Assembly (NCBI GenBank): GCA_942492635.1
Contig: CALOFP010000002.1
Location: 1 to 64,000 of the forward strand
Reading direction: 5' to 3'
Length of the DNA: 64,000 bases
Source of the DNA: CALOFP01 sp942492635
GTDB taxonomy: Bacteria; UBP6; UBA1177; CALOFP01
Part shown: positions 32,432 through 41,024 of the stretch, one piece after another
Layout: each line of letters starts with the position of its first letter
Numbering within the stretch: position 1 is the stretch's first letter
The notes under the pieces: model-generated
Told to the model about the DNA's origin: nothing
Databases searched by the model: none
Seen by the model: the letters and a program-made list of their open reading frames with translations, nothing else
Made by a program: the position numbers and the translations under genes

Positions 32432-32992
32432 ATGCCCCGTAATCTGAAGAACATTTATATCGCCCTGATGCACTATCCGGTAAAGAGAGACGGAAGGGTG
32501 ATAACCAGTTCGATAACAAATCTCGACATGCACGATATTTCCCGTGTGGCGGCCACCTACGGACTGGGAGGATACTTTGTTGTTCATCCGGATCAGAAGA
32601 TGCGCTCACTCGCGGGAAAGCTTGCGTCCCACTGGATAGAAGGTACAGGCAGCGATTACAACCCTGATCGCAGCGAAGCATTTAGAAAGCTTCACATTGT
32701 TCCTGATCTCGATGATGCCAAGAGACGGATTCTTGATTCTACCGGCGAGGAGCCTCTTGTGATAGGAACCACCGCCATGAAAAAGAGCAATTCCTTTCCC
32801 GTTTCTCATCTCCGTGGGGAGGAAAAGAAACCGCTACTGTTTCTCTTTGGAACAGCCGGTGGTTTGGATGATCAACTACTTGAAAATATTGATTTAATAC
32901 TAGAGCCAATTGACATGGGAATTGGGTACAATCACCTAAGTGTTCGTAGTGCCGTCTCAATTTTTATTGACAGGCTCGCAATGGATGTGTAA
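32432..32992 (+). CDS. SPOUT-type RNA methyltransferase (TM1570/PF09936-like)
   Basis: 186 residues from the ATG at 32432 (GAGAG 6 nt upstream); a TTG at 32426 overlapping the trmD stop is possible. IALMHYPVKRDGRVITSSITNLDMHDISRVAATYG and the C-terminal knot-like FLFGTAGGLDDQLLENIDLILEPI...YNHLSVRSAVSIFIDRL match the family commonly found between trmD and rplS in Thermotoga and other lineages. The cofactor-binding knot looks intact (GTAGG; NHLSVRSA). The RNA substrate is not established. Confidence 0.8.
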   Translation: MPRNLKNIYIALMHYPVKRDGRVITSSITNLDMHDISRVAATYGLGGYFVVHPDQKMRSLAGKLASHWIEGTGSDYNPDRSEAFRKLHIVPDLDDAKRRILDSTGEEPLVIGTTAMKKSNSFPVSHLRGEEKKPLLFLFGTAGGLDDQLLENIDLILEPIDMGIGYNHLSVRSAVSIFIDRLAMDV

Positions 32993-33026
32993 TATAACGC
33001 ACTGAATTTTATGGAGGAGCGATACG

Positions 33027-33389
33027 ATGGTAAAGCCAATTATTGAAAAGATCGAAGCTCGCCAGATGAGAATCGATCATTACTACGTAAAACCTGGCGA
33101 TAAGGTTGCGGTTCATACAAGGATTATCGAGGGAGAGAAACAGCGTATTCAGGTGTTCAAGGGTGACGTTATCGCCGTTAGCAACGGTCGTAACAGCAAC
33201 AGAACAACTGTAACAGTTCGCAAGATGTCTTCCGGTGGATACGGTGTTGAGAAGGTTATTCCTCTTCACTCACCGATGCTTGATAAGATCGAACTCATCA
33301 ACCGCGGACGTGTAAGAAGAGCGAAACTCTTCTATCAGAGACTTCGTAAGGGTAATTCTGCAAAGATTAAACCGAAATCAGCCTGGTAG
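33027..33389 (+). CDS. rplS: 50S ribosomal protein L19
   Basis: 120 residues with the family core GDKVAVHTRIIEGEKQRIQVFKG and VEKVIPLHSPMLDKIELINRGRVRRAKLFY. Typical length. GGAGG before the ATG. Last ribosomal gene of the ffh operon; its stop overlaps the GTG start of the next frame, and an intrinsic terminator follows 40 nt later. Confidence 0.97.
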   Translation: MVKPIIEKIEARQMRIDHYYVKPGDKVAVHTRIIEGEKQRIQVFKGDVIAVSNGRNSNRTTVTVRKMSSGGYGVEKVIPLHSPMLDKIELINRGRVRRAKLFYQRLRKGNSAKIKPKSAW

Positions 33390-34384
33390 TGATCAGACTA
33401 TATTCGGTTTTTCTACTGATTGTTTTATCGGGCGGGTGGCTTTTTGCCGACCGCCCGTTTTTTTTAGGAGAAGAAGCGCGCTACAAGAGTGTAATTCGTT
33501 CTCCCGAAGATAGAAAAAACCGATACCTTTATATCAAAAGCAGAGAAAAGTTTGATTACGGAATCTCCGTCTCTGTTCTGAGAAATGTTCCAGTGGTAGA
33601 ATTTTTTATTTGCGGGGAAGGTGTATTTGATTACGGCGACATCTTCTTTTTCAGAAAGGGGGAACTCTGTTCTAAAGGTGTCAGATTTTATCCCGGAAGG
33701 GATCACATTGTAATTCGAAAAAGCTCCGCTCCTCTTCGTGTCGCTCCTGGATTTGAAATATCCCAGGGTAGAGATCACACTCTTATCCACCCCAAATTTT
33801 CGAAGTTGACGGAAAATATCACCGACGATGGACGTTTTTGTGTCGAAGACAGTTGGGGGGTGTGCAGAAACGACGTCGGAATCCCTCTCTATCCCCGTTT
33901 TCAGGTTCGCAAGGGAAAATGGATGGAGATCCTTCCCCTGAGAGAACGTTTTACACTGGAAGTTGAGGAGAAGGGTTACAGAGTTGTTCTGTTTTCGTCT
34001 GCGGATCTGGCCGATACTATTCCTGAAATTCGTTCCATCATCTCTCTTCGGGCAAAAACAGTGGTTCTCGATAAAAAATTGCCTCAGACCCTGATAATTG
34101 ATGGTTCAGGGCTCAGTTCGGTACGTATTCCCAGACTTGCCCTCTCCGATGACGGAGGTTCCCTGCGAGGTCAATATATCTTTGAGCTTTCCGGTGTCGG
34201 CCCCGGGAAAACTTTTGAGAAGGAACTTGATCTTGGCGAAGCAGGAGTCTTTCTCGTCGGAAATGAAAAGGGTGTCAGGGTGGAGGTTTCCATATTCAGC
34301 TACGGTATCTCAAAAGAAACCCTCAAGAGGATAACGGAGGTTGTCAATTCAAATCTACCTGCGTACTATCAGAAGAGGAGGTAA
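33389..34384 (+). CDS. Exported protein of unknown function
   Basis: 331 residues from a GTG that overlaps the rplS stop. Residues 1-20 form a clear signal peptide (RLYSVFLLIVLSGGWLFA, then DRPFF). The mature protein is rich in beta-strand-like segments and charged residues; I do not recognise the family. The signal-peptide codons contain a strong intrinsic terminator (33429-33465), so expression from the ffh operon must depend on read-through or on ribosomes disrupting the hairpin. The gene precedes ribD by 1 nt, so the same holds for ribD unless an internal promoter exists. Confidence 0.65.
   Translation: MIRLYSVFLLIVLSGGWLFADRPFFLGEEARYKSVIRSPEDRKNRYLYIKSREKFDYGISVSVLRNVPVVEFFICGEGVFDYGDIFFFRKGELCSKGVRFYPGRDHIVIRKSSAPLRVAPGFEISQGRDHTLIHPKFSKLTENITDDGRFCVEDSWGVCRNDVGIPLYPRFQVRKGKWMEILPLRERFTLEVEEKGYRVVLFSSADLADTIPEIRSIISLRAKTVVLDKKLPQTLIIDGSGLSSVRIPRLALSDDGGSLRGQYIFELSGVGPGKTFEKELDLGEAGVFLVGNEKGVRVEVSIFSYGISKETLKRITEVVNSNLPAYYQKRR
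33429..33465 (+). terminator. Intrinsic terminator inside a signal-peptide coding region
   Basis: A 7-bp GC stem CGGGCGG (33429-33435) / CCGCCCG (33451-33457) continues, after a mismatch and a G-U pair, with GGC/GCC around a five-T loop. Eight Ts (33458-33465) follow. It is a textbook Rho-independent terminator, 40 nt past the rplS stop and in frame within the next coding sequence. Confidence 0.8.
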
Positions 34385-34385
34385 T

Positions 34386-35453
34386 ATGAAAATTGATCAA
34401 ATTGGGATTGAGATGATGAGGCGTGCTTTGGCTGCCGCCTTGTGCTGCGGAAGGTCTACTCTTCCCAACCCAATGGTGGGTGCTGTAATATTCGATGACG
34501 AAGGCAATATACTTGCCGAAGGGTGTACAGGGCCCTACGGCTCGGATCACGCAGAACGTGCGGCTCTTCGAAAACTCAACTTCACCGCACCGGGATTCAA
34601 TATGGCTGTAACGCTTGAGCCTTGTAACCACTATGGAAAGACTCCTCCCTGCAGCGAAGCTATTCTGAAAGCCGGAATCAAGAGGGTTTTCATCGCTGCG
34701 AAAGAGACAAACGACCAGGCGTGCGGCGGCGCATGTTTCCTTGAAAACCACGGCGTCGATATTCGCTTTCTTCCGGAGTTCGAGGATCGAGTCAGGGAGT
34801 ACAACCGTTTCTTCTTTAAAACCGTTGAAACCTGCCTGCCTTGGGTTGCCTTGAAGGTCGCCACATCGATGGACGGGTTCATAAGCGAAGCCTCGGGGAA
34901 ACAGACCTCGATCACAGGAGAGAAGGCCAGACGGCATACCCATCGTCTCAGATCCATTCACATGGGAATCGCCGTCGGTGAAAATACGGTCAATGTCGAT
35001 AATCCCGGGCTTGACGTGCGCATGGTGGAAGGGTGCGATCCCGTTCCCGTTATCTATTCCCAAAATCTCGATTTTGAATCAAATCGAAAAATTCTCCATA
35101 GACAGCCCATAATTTTTACGACTTCTACTGATGCCGAAACAATCGGCCGTCTTGAAGATCTAGCGTGTCGAGTAGAAAAACTTGAGGAAGGTGAAGGGTT
35201 TGTCGAAGCGAGCCTCAGAGTTCTATGGAAAAAGTATCGGATAAATTCACTGATGGTCGAAGGCGGTGGAAATCTTCTGGCCTCCTTCATGAATTCAGGC
35301 CATGTTGACGAGATTTTCCATTTCGTTGCCCCCTTTGCTCTCCAGGGTGGCGTTCCCATGTTCGGAGGCGCAGTTCCGGTTGAAAGATTTCAACTCAACG
35401 AGCTTTCTGGAGATTTCGGGGATGACTACCTGGCTGTCTACAGAAGGAAGTAA
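34386..35453 (+). CDS. ribD: Bifunctional riboflavin deaminase/reductase RibD
   Basis: 355 residues from the ATG at 34386 (GAGGAGG upstream). The deaminase domain (1-145) has the zinc site His55-Ala-Glu57, Cys80 in EPCNHYGKTPPC and Cys89. The reductase domain (about 146-355) has VALKVATSMDGFISEASG and a VEGGGNLLASF motif near the end. The two activities convert the first pyrimidine intermediate to 5-amino-6-ribitylamino-uracil phosphate in riboflavin synthesis. No FMN riboswitch is seen. Confidence 0.95.
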   Translation: MKIDQIGIEMMRRALAAALCCGRSTLPNPMVGAVIFDDEGNILAEGCTGPYGSDHAERAALRKLNFTAPGFNMAVTLEPCNHYGKTPPCSEAILKAGIKRVFIAAKETNDQACGGACFLENHGVDIRFLPEFEDRVREYNRFFFKTVETCLPWVALKVATSMDGFISEASGKQTSITGEKARRHTHRLRSIHMGIAVGENTVNVDNPGLDVRMVEGCDPVPVIYSQNLDFESNRKILHRQPIIFTTSTDAETIGRLEDLACRVEKLEEGEGFVEASLRVLWKKYRINSLMVEGGGNLLASFMNSGHVDEIFHFVAPFALQGGVPMFGGAVPVERFQLNELSGDFGDDYLAVYRRK

Positions 35454-35476
35454 GAAAAATCGAAAATCGGAATTCC

Positions 35477-36463
35477 CTATCTTTCCACTTCCGGATAGAG
35501 CGGAAAAAGAAGGGCCACAACCCTGGCAAGAAGAATCAGGATAATTCCGAAAATGATGAAAGATGGCGCAAACTCTTTGTAAAGTTTGAATTTTTTTGTC
35601 GGTATCTCGCTTTTTTCAAGTTTGTCGATGTCGATAAAGGCATCCTTCAGATCGTTCGTGGATATCGACTGGTAGAATTTTCCGCCGGTCGTTTTTGCAA
35701 TTTTCTGCATGAGAGCGGGATTTACCTTCATCCGGACCTTTGTGTAGGTTTTTCCGCCCCATATATCCTTGGTGGGATAGGGGACTTCACGATTGGTTCC
35801 TATGAGAATCGTGTAGATTTTTATGCCGTTTTCCTTTGCCAGTTGTGCCGCATCTTCGGGGCGCAGGTTCCCGCTGTTGTTGTCGCCGTCGGTGAGAAGA
35901 ATTATCACCCTTGATTTTGCTTTGGAATTTTCCAGACGCGATACAGCAAGCCCTATTCCGTTTCCTATTGCTGTACCGTCGGCGATCACTCCGGTTTCAA
36001 GTCTTGAAAGAAGATTCATGAATATGGAGTAGTCCGTCGTCAGAGGAACCTGCAGGAAGCTTTCCTGCGCAAAAAAGACGAGGCCCAGCCTGTCACTCTT
36101 CCTTCCGGCAACAAATTGCTCTATGACCGTTTTTGCAGCCTTCAGGCGGTCTTTCGGCTTGAAGTCGAGTGCGTTCATCGACGTTGAGACATCGAGGGCT
36201 ATCACAATATCCTTTCCCTTGACGGGAGGAGTGACTACCCGATCAAGGGAAACCGGCCTTGCGATTGCGATGGCGAGCATGATGAATCCGAGGATGTCGA
36301 GAAGGACGGGAGCAAGCCAGCGGCGTGAACCGTCACTGCGAATTCCCTTGAATAGAGGGAACGCCAGAAGGCTTGTACGTTTTCTTGCGACTCTCCTGAA
36401 GATGAAGTACAGGAGAACCGCTATGGGAAGCAGTAAAAGGAATTCAGGATTTTGAAATTTCAT
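35477..36463 (-). CDS. BatA-like membrane protein with von Willebrand factor A domain
   Basis: 328 residues from the ATG at 36463 (a TTG at 36475 is possible; neither has a strong site). Membrane segments near 7-22, 54-69 and 300-322 surround a VWA domain with intact MIDAS residues: DVSTSM, VPLTTDYS and LLTDGDNN. Typical BatA. Fourth gene of moxR-DUF58-BatD-like-batA, and it overlaps the preceding gene by 20 nt. Pairs functionally with BatB of the other Bat cluster, by analogy with known aerotolerance operons. Confidence 0.88.
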   Translation of the reverse strand: MKFQNPEFLLLLPIAVLLYFIFRRVARKRTSLLAFPLFKGIRSDGSRRWLAPVLLDILGFIMLAIAIARPVSLDRVVTPPVKGKDIVIALDVSTSMNALDFKPKDRLKAAKTVIEQFVAGRKSDRLGLVFFAQESFLQVPLTTDYSIFMNLLSRLETGVIADGTAIGNGIGLAVSRLENSKAKSRVIILLTDGDNNSGNLRPEDAAQLAKENGIKIYTILIGTNREVPYPTKDIWGGKTYTKVRMKVNPALMQKIAKTTGGKFYQSISTNDLKDAFIDIDKLEKSEIPTKKFKLYKEFAPSFIIFGIILILLARVVALLFPLYPEVER

Positions 36464-37304
36464 GATCTTTTTCAACCGATTCTATTGATCTGACTGTCTC
36501 TTCGAAAAGAGTTAACATTTTTCGGAACTCTTCCGTTGAGAGGTTTTCGTCGGCAAATTTGAAACGGTCGCCGATCTGCAGCATGTGAAGAGTTCTCTCC
36601 GAATCTTCTCCTGAAAAGCTGCTTCTTCTCAGGGATCTGCGAACTTCGGAGGTGGTCATCTCAAGATAGGGTTTTCCCGATTTACCTTCAAGATAGAGCC
36701 TGAGCCCTCCGGTTGTACGGTCCACAAAAGTCTCGAAATCGCAGTTCTGAAGAAGCTTTTCACATTCCGTAACCGTTTTCATTGCAAGTTCATATGGTGA
36801 AAGTGAGGGTGCCGTTATCACTTCATCCCCGTTTCTCTTCTTCAGCCATCTGAGAAGAAGGAATCCGAGAAAGAGAAGAAGAAGCACTGCGGGAAGGATA
36901 AGCGGAAGATAGTCCGTTTCAAACGCCTTCTTGAGAGGCTTTATCTCTTTTATCGACTGATCCCCCTCTTTTGTATTTGCAAGAACCGTAACTTTTATCG
37001 GACCTGTCCTGAAGTCGTTTTTGCCGGATCTGATTGTCATTTCTGGAACTTCAATGGATCCGGTAGAAAGAGGTACGATTTCAATTGAGAGCTTTCCTTC
37101 CGAAAGGGTTTTGTTTCGGATGAAGAAGGAATTGCTCTTTTTGGTGAAGGTTACTGTCGGTTCCTTTTCCAAATTCACGGGGGTTGTGACTACGATAGTT
37201 TCGCCGAGATGAACTTTATCCTTTTCCACCGTCCAGTAAAATTCCCCCGCGATAAGGGTGGAGGCGAAAAGAATCGGCAAAAGAAGTGTAAAAATATGTT
37301 TCAT
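36444..37304 (-). CDS. BatD-like / DUF4381-type membrane protein of the MoxR operon
   Basis: 286 residues: signal peptide (1-19), a periplasmic beta-rich domain (about 20-125; VHLGETIVVTTPVNLEKEPTVTF and GSIEVPEMTIRSG), one membrane segment (about 132-152) and a cytoplasmic helical domain. The order is that of short BatD-like proteins that link DUF58 and VWA genes in MoxR operons. It overlaps the DUF58 gene by 4 nt and batA by 20 nt. Confidence 0.7.
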   Translation of the reverse strand: MKHIFTLLLPILFASTLIAGEFYWTVEKDKVHLGETIVVTTPVNLEKEPTVTFTKKSNSFFIRNKTLSEGKLSIEIVPLSTGSIEVPEMTIRSGKNDFRTGPIKVTVLANTKEGDQSIKEIKPLKKAFETDYLPLILPAVLLLLFLGFLLLRWLKKRNGDEVITAPSLSPYELAMKTVTECEKLLQNCDFETFVDRTTGGLRLYLEGKSGKPYLEMTTSEVRRSLRRSSFSGEDSERTLHMLQIGDRFKFADENLSTEEFRKMLTLFEETVRSIESVEKDHEISKS

Positions 37305-38161
37305 CGTCTGGTACGCTCCATTTTCCTGAATCCGAGAATCAGATCGTTTATGAAATCCTCCCTGTTTTCAACCCATATCGGTTTCATCTTCAGCCTCCGA
37401 AAAACCTCCTCCGTACGGTGGGTAAAACGGTCCCATCTGCCTTCCGTTGAGGAGTCTATGGGAACAATTCTTACTTCACCTGTTTCCGGATCCATAACCC
37501 TGACGTCACCCTTCCCGAAGGGTGCGTAGCTGCTGCGATCCCAGGTTGCGACAGGGATTATCTCATGCCGGCGACGTGAAATTGCCAGCGAAGGTCCCGG
37601 ATGCTCGAAAAGCATGTCGGAGAGGAAGAACACAAGTGCCTTTTTCTTCTGAACCTTGTTGAGAAAGGAGAATGCGGCTTCAGGTACTGTCCTTTTTCCG
37701 TGAGGCGTCGCGGTGAGAAGACTGCGGATAACGGTGAGCAGGTGGTTCCTTCCCCTCCTGGGCGGAATGAACTCCTCAATTCTGTCGGAAAAGAGAAGAA
37801 GTCCCACCTTGTCGTTATTCCTTATCGCAGAAAAGGCGATTGCAGCCGACAGGGTCGCAAGAACCTCTCTCGCGGAGTAGGCCCGCCCGAAGGTTGTTGA
37901 GCCGGAGATGTCGGCAACAAGTATTACCGTGAGCTCCCTCTCCTCCCTGTAGAGTTTTACAAAGGGTTTGCCCATTCTGGCGGTGACGTTCCAGTCGATT
38001 CTCCTGGAGTCGTCGCTTTCCGTATACTCCCTAACCTCCTGAAATTCAAGCCCGTGTCCCTTGAAAAGGGTGTGGTAGGCTCCCTGGAGGTAGCTGTCGA
38101 CCTTGCTTTTAACCTTAAGCTCGATATGTCGGATCTTTTTTAAGAGCTCTTCCTGGATCAT
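37301..38161 (-). CDS. DUF58-domain protein of the MoxR operon
   Basis: 286 residues with the DUF58 core: GHGLEFQEVREYTESDDSRR, then IDWNVTARMGKPFVKLYREE. A following VWA-like fold has ILVADISGSTTFG, so the MIDAS is only partly conserved. No membrane segments. DUF58 proteins are regular partners of MoxR ATPases and VWA proteins and are thought to help deliver or assemble them. It lies 14 nt after moxR. Confidence 0.88.
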   Translation of the reverse strand: MIQEELLKKIRHIELKVKSKVDSYLQGAYHTLFKGHGLEFQEVREYTESDDSRRIDWNVTARMGKPFVKLYREERELTVILVADISGSTTFGRAYSAREVLATLSAAIAFSAIRNNDKVGLLLFSDRIEEFIPPRRGRNHLLTVIRSLLTATPHGKRTVPEAAFSFLNKVQKKKALVFFLSDMLFEHPGPSLAISRRRHEIIPVATWDRSSYAPFGKGDVRVMDPETGEVRIVPIDSSTEGRWDRFTHRTEEVFRRLKMKPIWVENREDFINDLILGFRKMERTRR

Positions 38162-38175
38162 TAACTTTCTCTCCT

Positions 38176-39153
38176 CTAGGGAACTTCTACCTGAGCAAGG
38201 ATTTCGCTGATAATCCTGTCCGTGGAGATTTTTTCTGCCTCAGCTTCAAAACTTGGAATAATACGGTGTCTTAAAACCGGGTAGGCCACCTCCTTCACAT
38301 CCTCGGGAGTAACGAAGTTCCGTCCCTCCATGAAAGCCCTGATACGGGAAGCGAGAATGAGGAAGAGGCTGGCTCTCGGACTTGCACCCACGTCAATGAG
38401 CTGTGCGATCTTCTTCTCCTTCGGTTCCCTGGTTTCGAATACGATTGAGACCACGTAGCGTTTAATTCTGTCGTCAGTGTAGATCGAGGATACGATCTCC
38501 CGCCATTTCTTGATGGCAGTTTCGTTCGCGATCTTGTTCAGCACCGTCTTGAAACCGCCCTTTTCTGCGCGTTCGATGATCGTAAGTTCCTCTTCCCTTG
38601 TCGGGTAGTCGATGAGAACCTTGAACATGAAACGGTCCACCTGGGCTTCCGGAAGCGGATACGTGCCCTCCTGCTCAAGAGGGTTCTGGGTAGCCAGAAC
38701 GATGAACGGTTCGGGAAGGCGAAACGTCTCGTCTCCGATGGTTACCTGTCTCTCCTGCATCGCTTCGAGAAGGGCCGACTGAACCTTGGCAGGAGCACGG
38801 TTTATCTCGTCCGCAAGGATGACGTTGGAGAAGAGAACTCCCTTCTTGACGTCGAAGTTCCTGGTCTCCATGTTGAAGATTCTTGAGCCCATGATGTCTC
38901 CGGGAAGCAGGTCCGGTGTAAACTGGATTCTTCTGAAATCAAGATCGCTTGCACCGGCAAAGGCGTTGACGGCCGTGGTTTTTGCAAGACCGGGAACACC
39001 TTCGAGAAGGATGTGTCCTTCACCGATGATTCCCATGATGAGTGCATCTACCATGTCCTCCTGCCCGACAATGATCTTCTGTATCTCGTTCTTCAGCGTT
39101 CTAATGGCAAGTGATTCTTCACGAATACTCTCGTTAATCTGCGAGAAATCCAT
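38176..39153 (-). CDS. MoxR-family AAA+ ATPase
   Basis: 325 residues: Walker A GVPGLAKTT, Walker B VILADEINRAP, sensor 1 ATQNPLEQEGTYPLPEAQVDRF, and the helical lid with ASPRASLFL. Full length for MoxR. These ATPases act as chaperones for VWA proteins, here presumably BatA and perhaps BatB. First gene of its operon with GGAGG before the ATG and a TTGACA promoter upstream. Confidence 0.93.
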   Translation of the reverse strand: MDFSQINESIREESLAIRTLKNEIQKIIVGQEDMVDALIMGIIGEGHILLEGVPGLAKTTAVNAFAGASDLDFRRIQFTPDLLPGDIMGSRIFNMETRNFDVKKGVLFSNVILADEINRAPAKVQSALLEAMQERQVTIGDETFRLPEPFIVLATQNPLEQEGTYPLPEAQVDRFMFKVLIDYPTREEELTIIERAEKGGFKTVLNKIANETAIKKWREIVSSIYTDDRIKRYVVSIVFETREPKEKKIAQLIDVGASPRASLFLILASRIRAFMEGRNFVTPEDVKEVAYPVLRHRIIPSFEAEAEKISTDRIISEILAQVEVP

Positions 39154-39198
39154 AATTCCTCCAAAAAAGCGGTTAAATCACGATTTTTAACAAGTAGA

Positions 39199-39226
39199 AT
39201 AGTAAATTTATTCCCGAGGTTGTCAA
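39199..39226 (-). promoter_or_regulatory. Promoter of the moxR-batA operon
   Basis: Minus-strand consensus TTGACA (39221-39226), 16-nt spacer, TACTAT (39199-39204), about 45 nt before moxR. Confidence 0.55.
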
Positions 39227-39232
39227 TATATC

Positions 39233-39260
39233 TTGTAAACAGAGGCCCTTTGGGTATATT
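39233..39260 (+). promoter_or_regulatory. Promoter of the EamA transporter gene
   Basis: TTGTAA (39233-39238), 16-nt spacer, TATATT (39255-39260), back to back with the moxR promoter. Confidence 0.5.
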
Positions 39261-39287
39261 ATTGGCGAATTTTCGCGGAGGTTGATT

Positions 39288-40202
39288 ATGAGGTTGAGCC
39301 GTAAAGGCCTTTTATGTGCAGTAACCGCCATGCTCTGCTGGGCGATGTCCTTCATCTGGATCAAAGTTGTCTACCGTTACTACCATCCTATTACCATGGT
39401 TTTTCTGAGACTTACTGTTGCAACAATCCTGCTGACGTTGATCAGCTATGTCGGAGGCAAAGGTGAAAAGATTGCCGGAAAGGATCTGAAGAGATTCATG
39501 GCACTCGCCTTTTTTGAGCCCTTTCTCTACTTTCTCGGTGAAAGTTTTGGTATGGAGCTGGTTTCGCCCACACTCGCTGCAGTCATTGTTTCGACCATTC
39601 CCGTATTCACTCCGTTTGCGGCTCGTCTTTTCCTGAAGGAGCCTTTTTCACCCACAAATCTTCTGGGGCTGATGCTTTCCTTCGGGGGGATACTTTTGAT
39701 GGTCCTGAACCGGGATCTCTCCCTTGCCGCATCTCCAACAGGCATTCTCCTGATGTTTTTCGCCGTCGCTGCCGCAATAGGCTACAGCATGCTTATCGGC
39801 GATCTCTCGAACCGCTACAACTCATTCACAATCGTAAAAACGCAGTTTACCTTCGGGGCGCTCTACTTTCTGCCCCTTTTTCTTGCATTCGATCTTTCCC
39901 ATTTCCTTTCTGTTCCTCCCAATTTCGAGCTTGTCGGCAACCTTCTGATGCTGACGATTTTCTCATCCATACTCTCGTTCATGCTTTTCATTCAGGTCAT
40001 AAGGGAGATCGGAATATCACGATCCAACGTTTTTTCCAACTTGATCCCCGTTTTTACTGCAATTCTCTCTTTCTTTATCCTTGATGAGGTTTTTTCTTCG
40101 ATGAAAGTTGCTGGAATAGGAGTTGTTGTTGTCGGTCTTTTTCTTTCCCAGATTGAGATCTCATTTTTCAGGAAAATACTGCCCTCAAAAAGCAGGGGCT
40201 GA
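39288..40202 (+). CDS. EamA/DMT-superfamily transporter
   Basis: 304 residues from the ATG at 39288 (CGGAGG 6 nt upstream). Ten membrane segments in two EamA repeats, with AMLCWAMSFIWIKVVYRYYHPITMVFLR at the start and SNLIPVFTAILSFFILDE near the end. Drug/metabolite transporter superfamily; substrate not predictable. Single-gene unit. Confidence 0.88.
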   Translation: MRLSRKGLLCAVTAMLCWAMSFIWIKVVYRYYHPITMVFLRLTVATILLTLISYVGGKGEKIAGKDLKRFMALAFFEPFLYFLGESFGMELVSPTLAAVIVSTIPVFTPFAARLFLKEPFSPTNLLGLMLSFGGILLMVLNRDLSLAASPTGILLMFFAVAAAIGYSMLIGDLSNRYNSFTIVKTQFTFGALYFLPLFLAFDLSHFLSVPPNFELVGNLLMLTIFSSILSFMLFIQVIREIGISRSNVFSNLIPVFTAILSFFILDEVFSSMKVAGIGVVVVGLFLSQIEISFFRKILPSKSRG

Positions 40203-40349
40203 GATAGATATTCCTAAAAAGAACCGGCATCAGGTATCTTCTGTATCTTGCTGAAAAGGTAGAAGAAATTGTTTGTCTTGGATCGTTCGGTATCAAAAGC
40301 TCCGGATGGTGGTTTCAATTTGTTTTCGCAAAGAGTCGAAGATCGGGAG

Positions 40350-41024
40350 CTAAATAGTACCAGAAAAGAGGTCCCACGGAGATCTTTCTGGAGGATTTGA
40401 TGTGAAGCTCATCTCCTCTTTCGTCGTAGGATGAGAAAAGGTTAGAGTGTTGGCCCATAGTGCAATTTGCTGGCCGGGCTTGTTTACCCCTTTTCCATAG
40501 CGCTGGTCCCCGAAAATCGGTGTTCCCATATTTGCAAGTTGCACCCTTATCTGATGGGGTCTCCCTGTTTCCAGAACAACACGGAGAAGGGATAGTCCAT
40601 TTCTTGAATCGAGAACTTCATACCTGAGTGAAGCCTCCATTGCACCGCTTTTCTCCTTGACTACTTGAACGATGTTCCGTTTTTTATCCTTGACCAGGTA
40701 GTCCACAAGCCGTGCCGATTTCCTGGCAGGTTTTCCACGGACAACTGCAAGATACTCCTTGCCGAAAGCCCTTCTACGAATCATGTCGGAGAGTCTTGAT
40801 GCGGATTTTGATGTTTTTGCAAAAACCATGACTCCACCTACAGGGCGATCGAGACGGTGAACCAGTCCCAGGAAGACGTTCCCGGGTTTGTTGCAGCGTT
40901 TTTTTATATCCGCCTTCAGTTCAGAGAGAAGATCTCTGTCCCCAGAAATGTCCGCCTGTACGGGAATGTTTACAGGTTTTGTGACTACAAGGATGTGGTT
41001 GTCTTCGTAAATAATATCGATCAT
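40350..41024 (-). CDS. RluA-type pseudouridine synthase
   Basis: 224 residues from the ATG at 41024, which overlaps the stop of the upstream glycosyltransferase by 1 nt. Catalytic motif HRLDRPVGGVMVFAKTSKSA (the Asp is in HRLDRP), preceded by YEDNHILVVTKP and followed by TGRPHQIRVQLANMG. No S4 domain, so it is a short RluA-type enzyme that isomerises uridine in rRNA or tRNA. RluA-like compared with RluC/D; the exact target is unknown. Confidence 0.9.
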   Translation of the reverse strand: MIDIIYEDNHILVVTKPVNIPVQADISGDRDLLSELKADIKKRCNKPGNVFLGLVHRLDRPVGGVMVFAKTSKSASRLSDMIRRRAFGKEYLAVVRGKPARKSARLVDYLVKDKKRNIVQVVKEKSGAMEASLRYEVLDSRNGLSLLRVVLETGRPHQIRVQLANMGTPIFGDQRYGKGVNKPGQQIALWANTLTFSHPTTKEEMSFTSNPPERSPWDLFSGTI

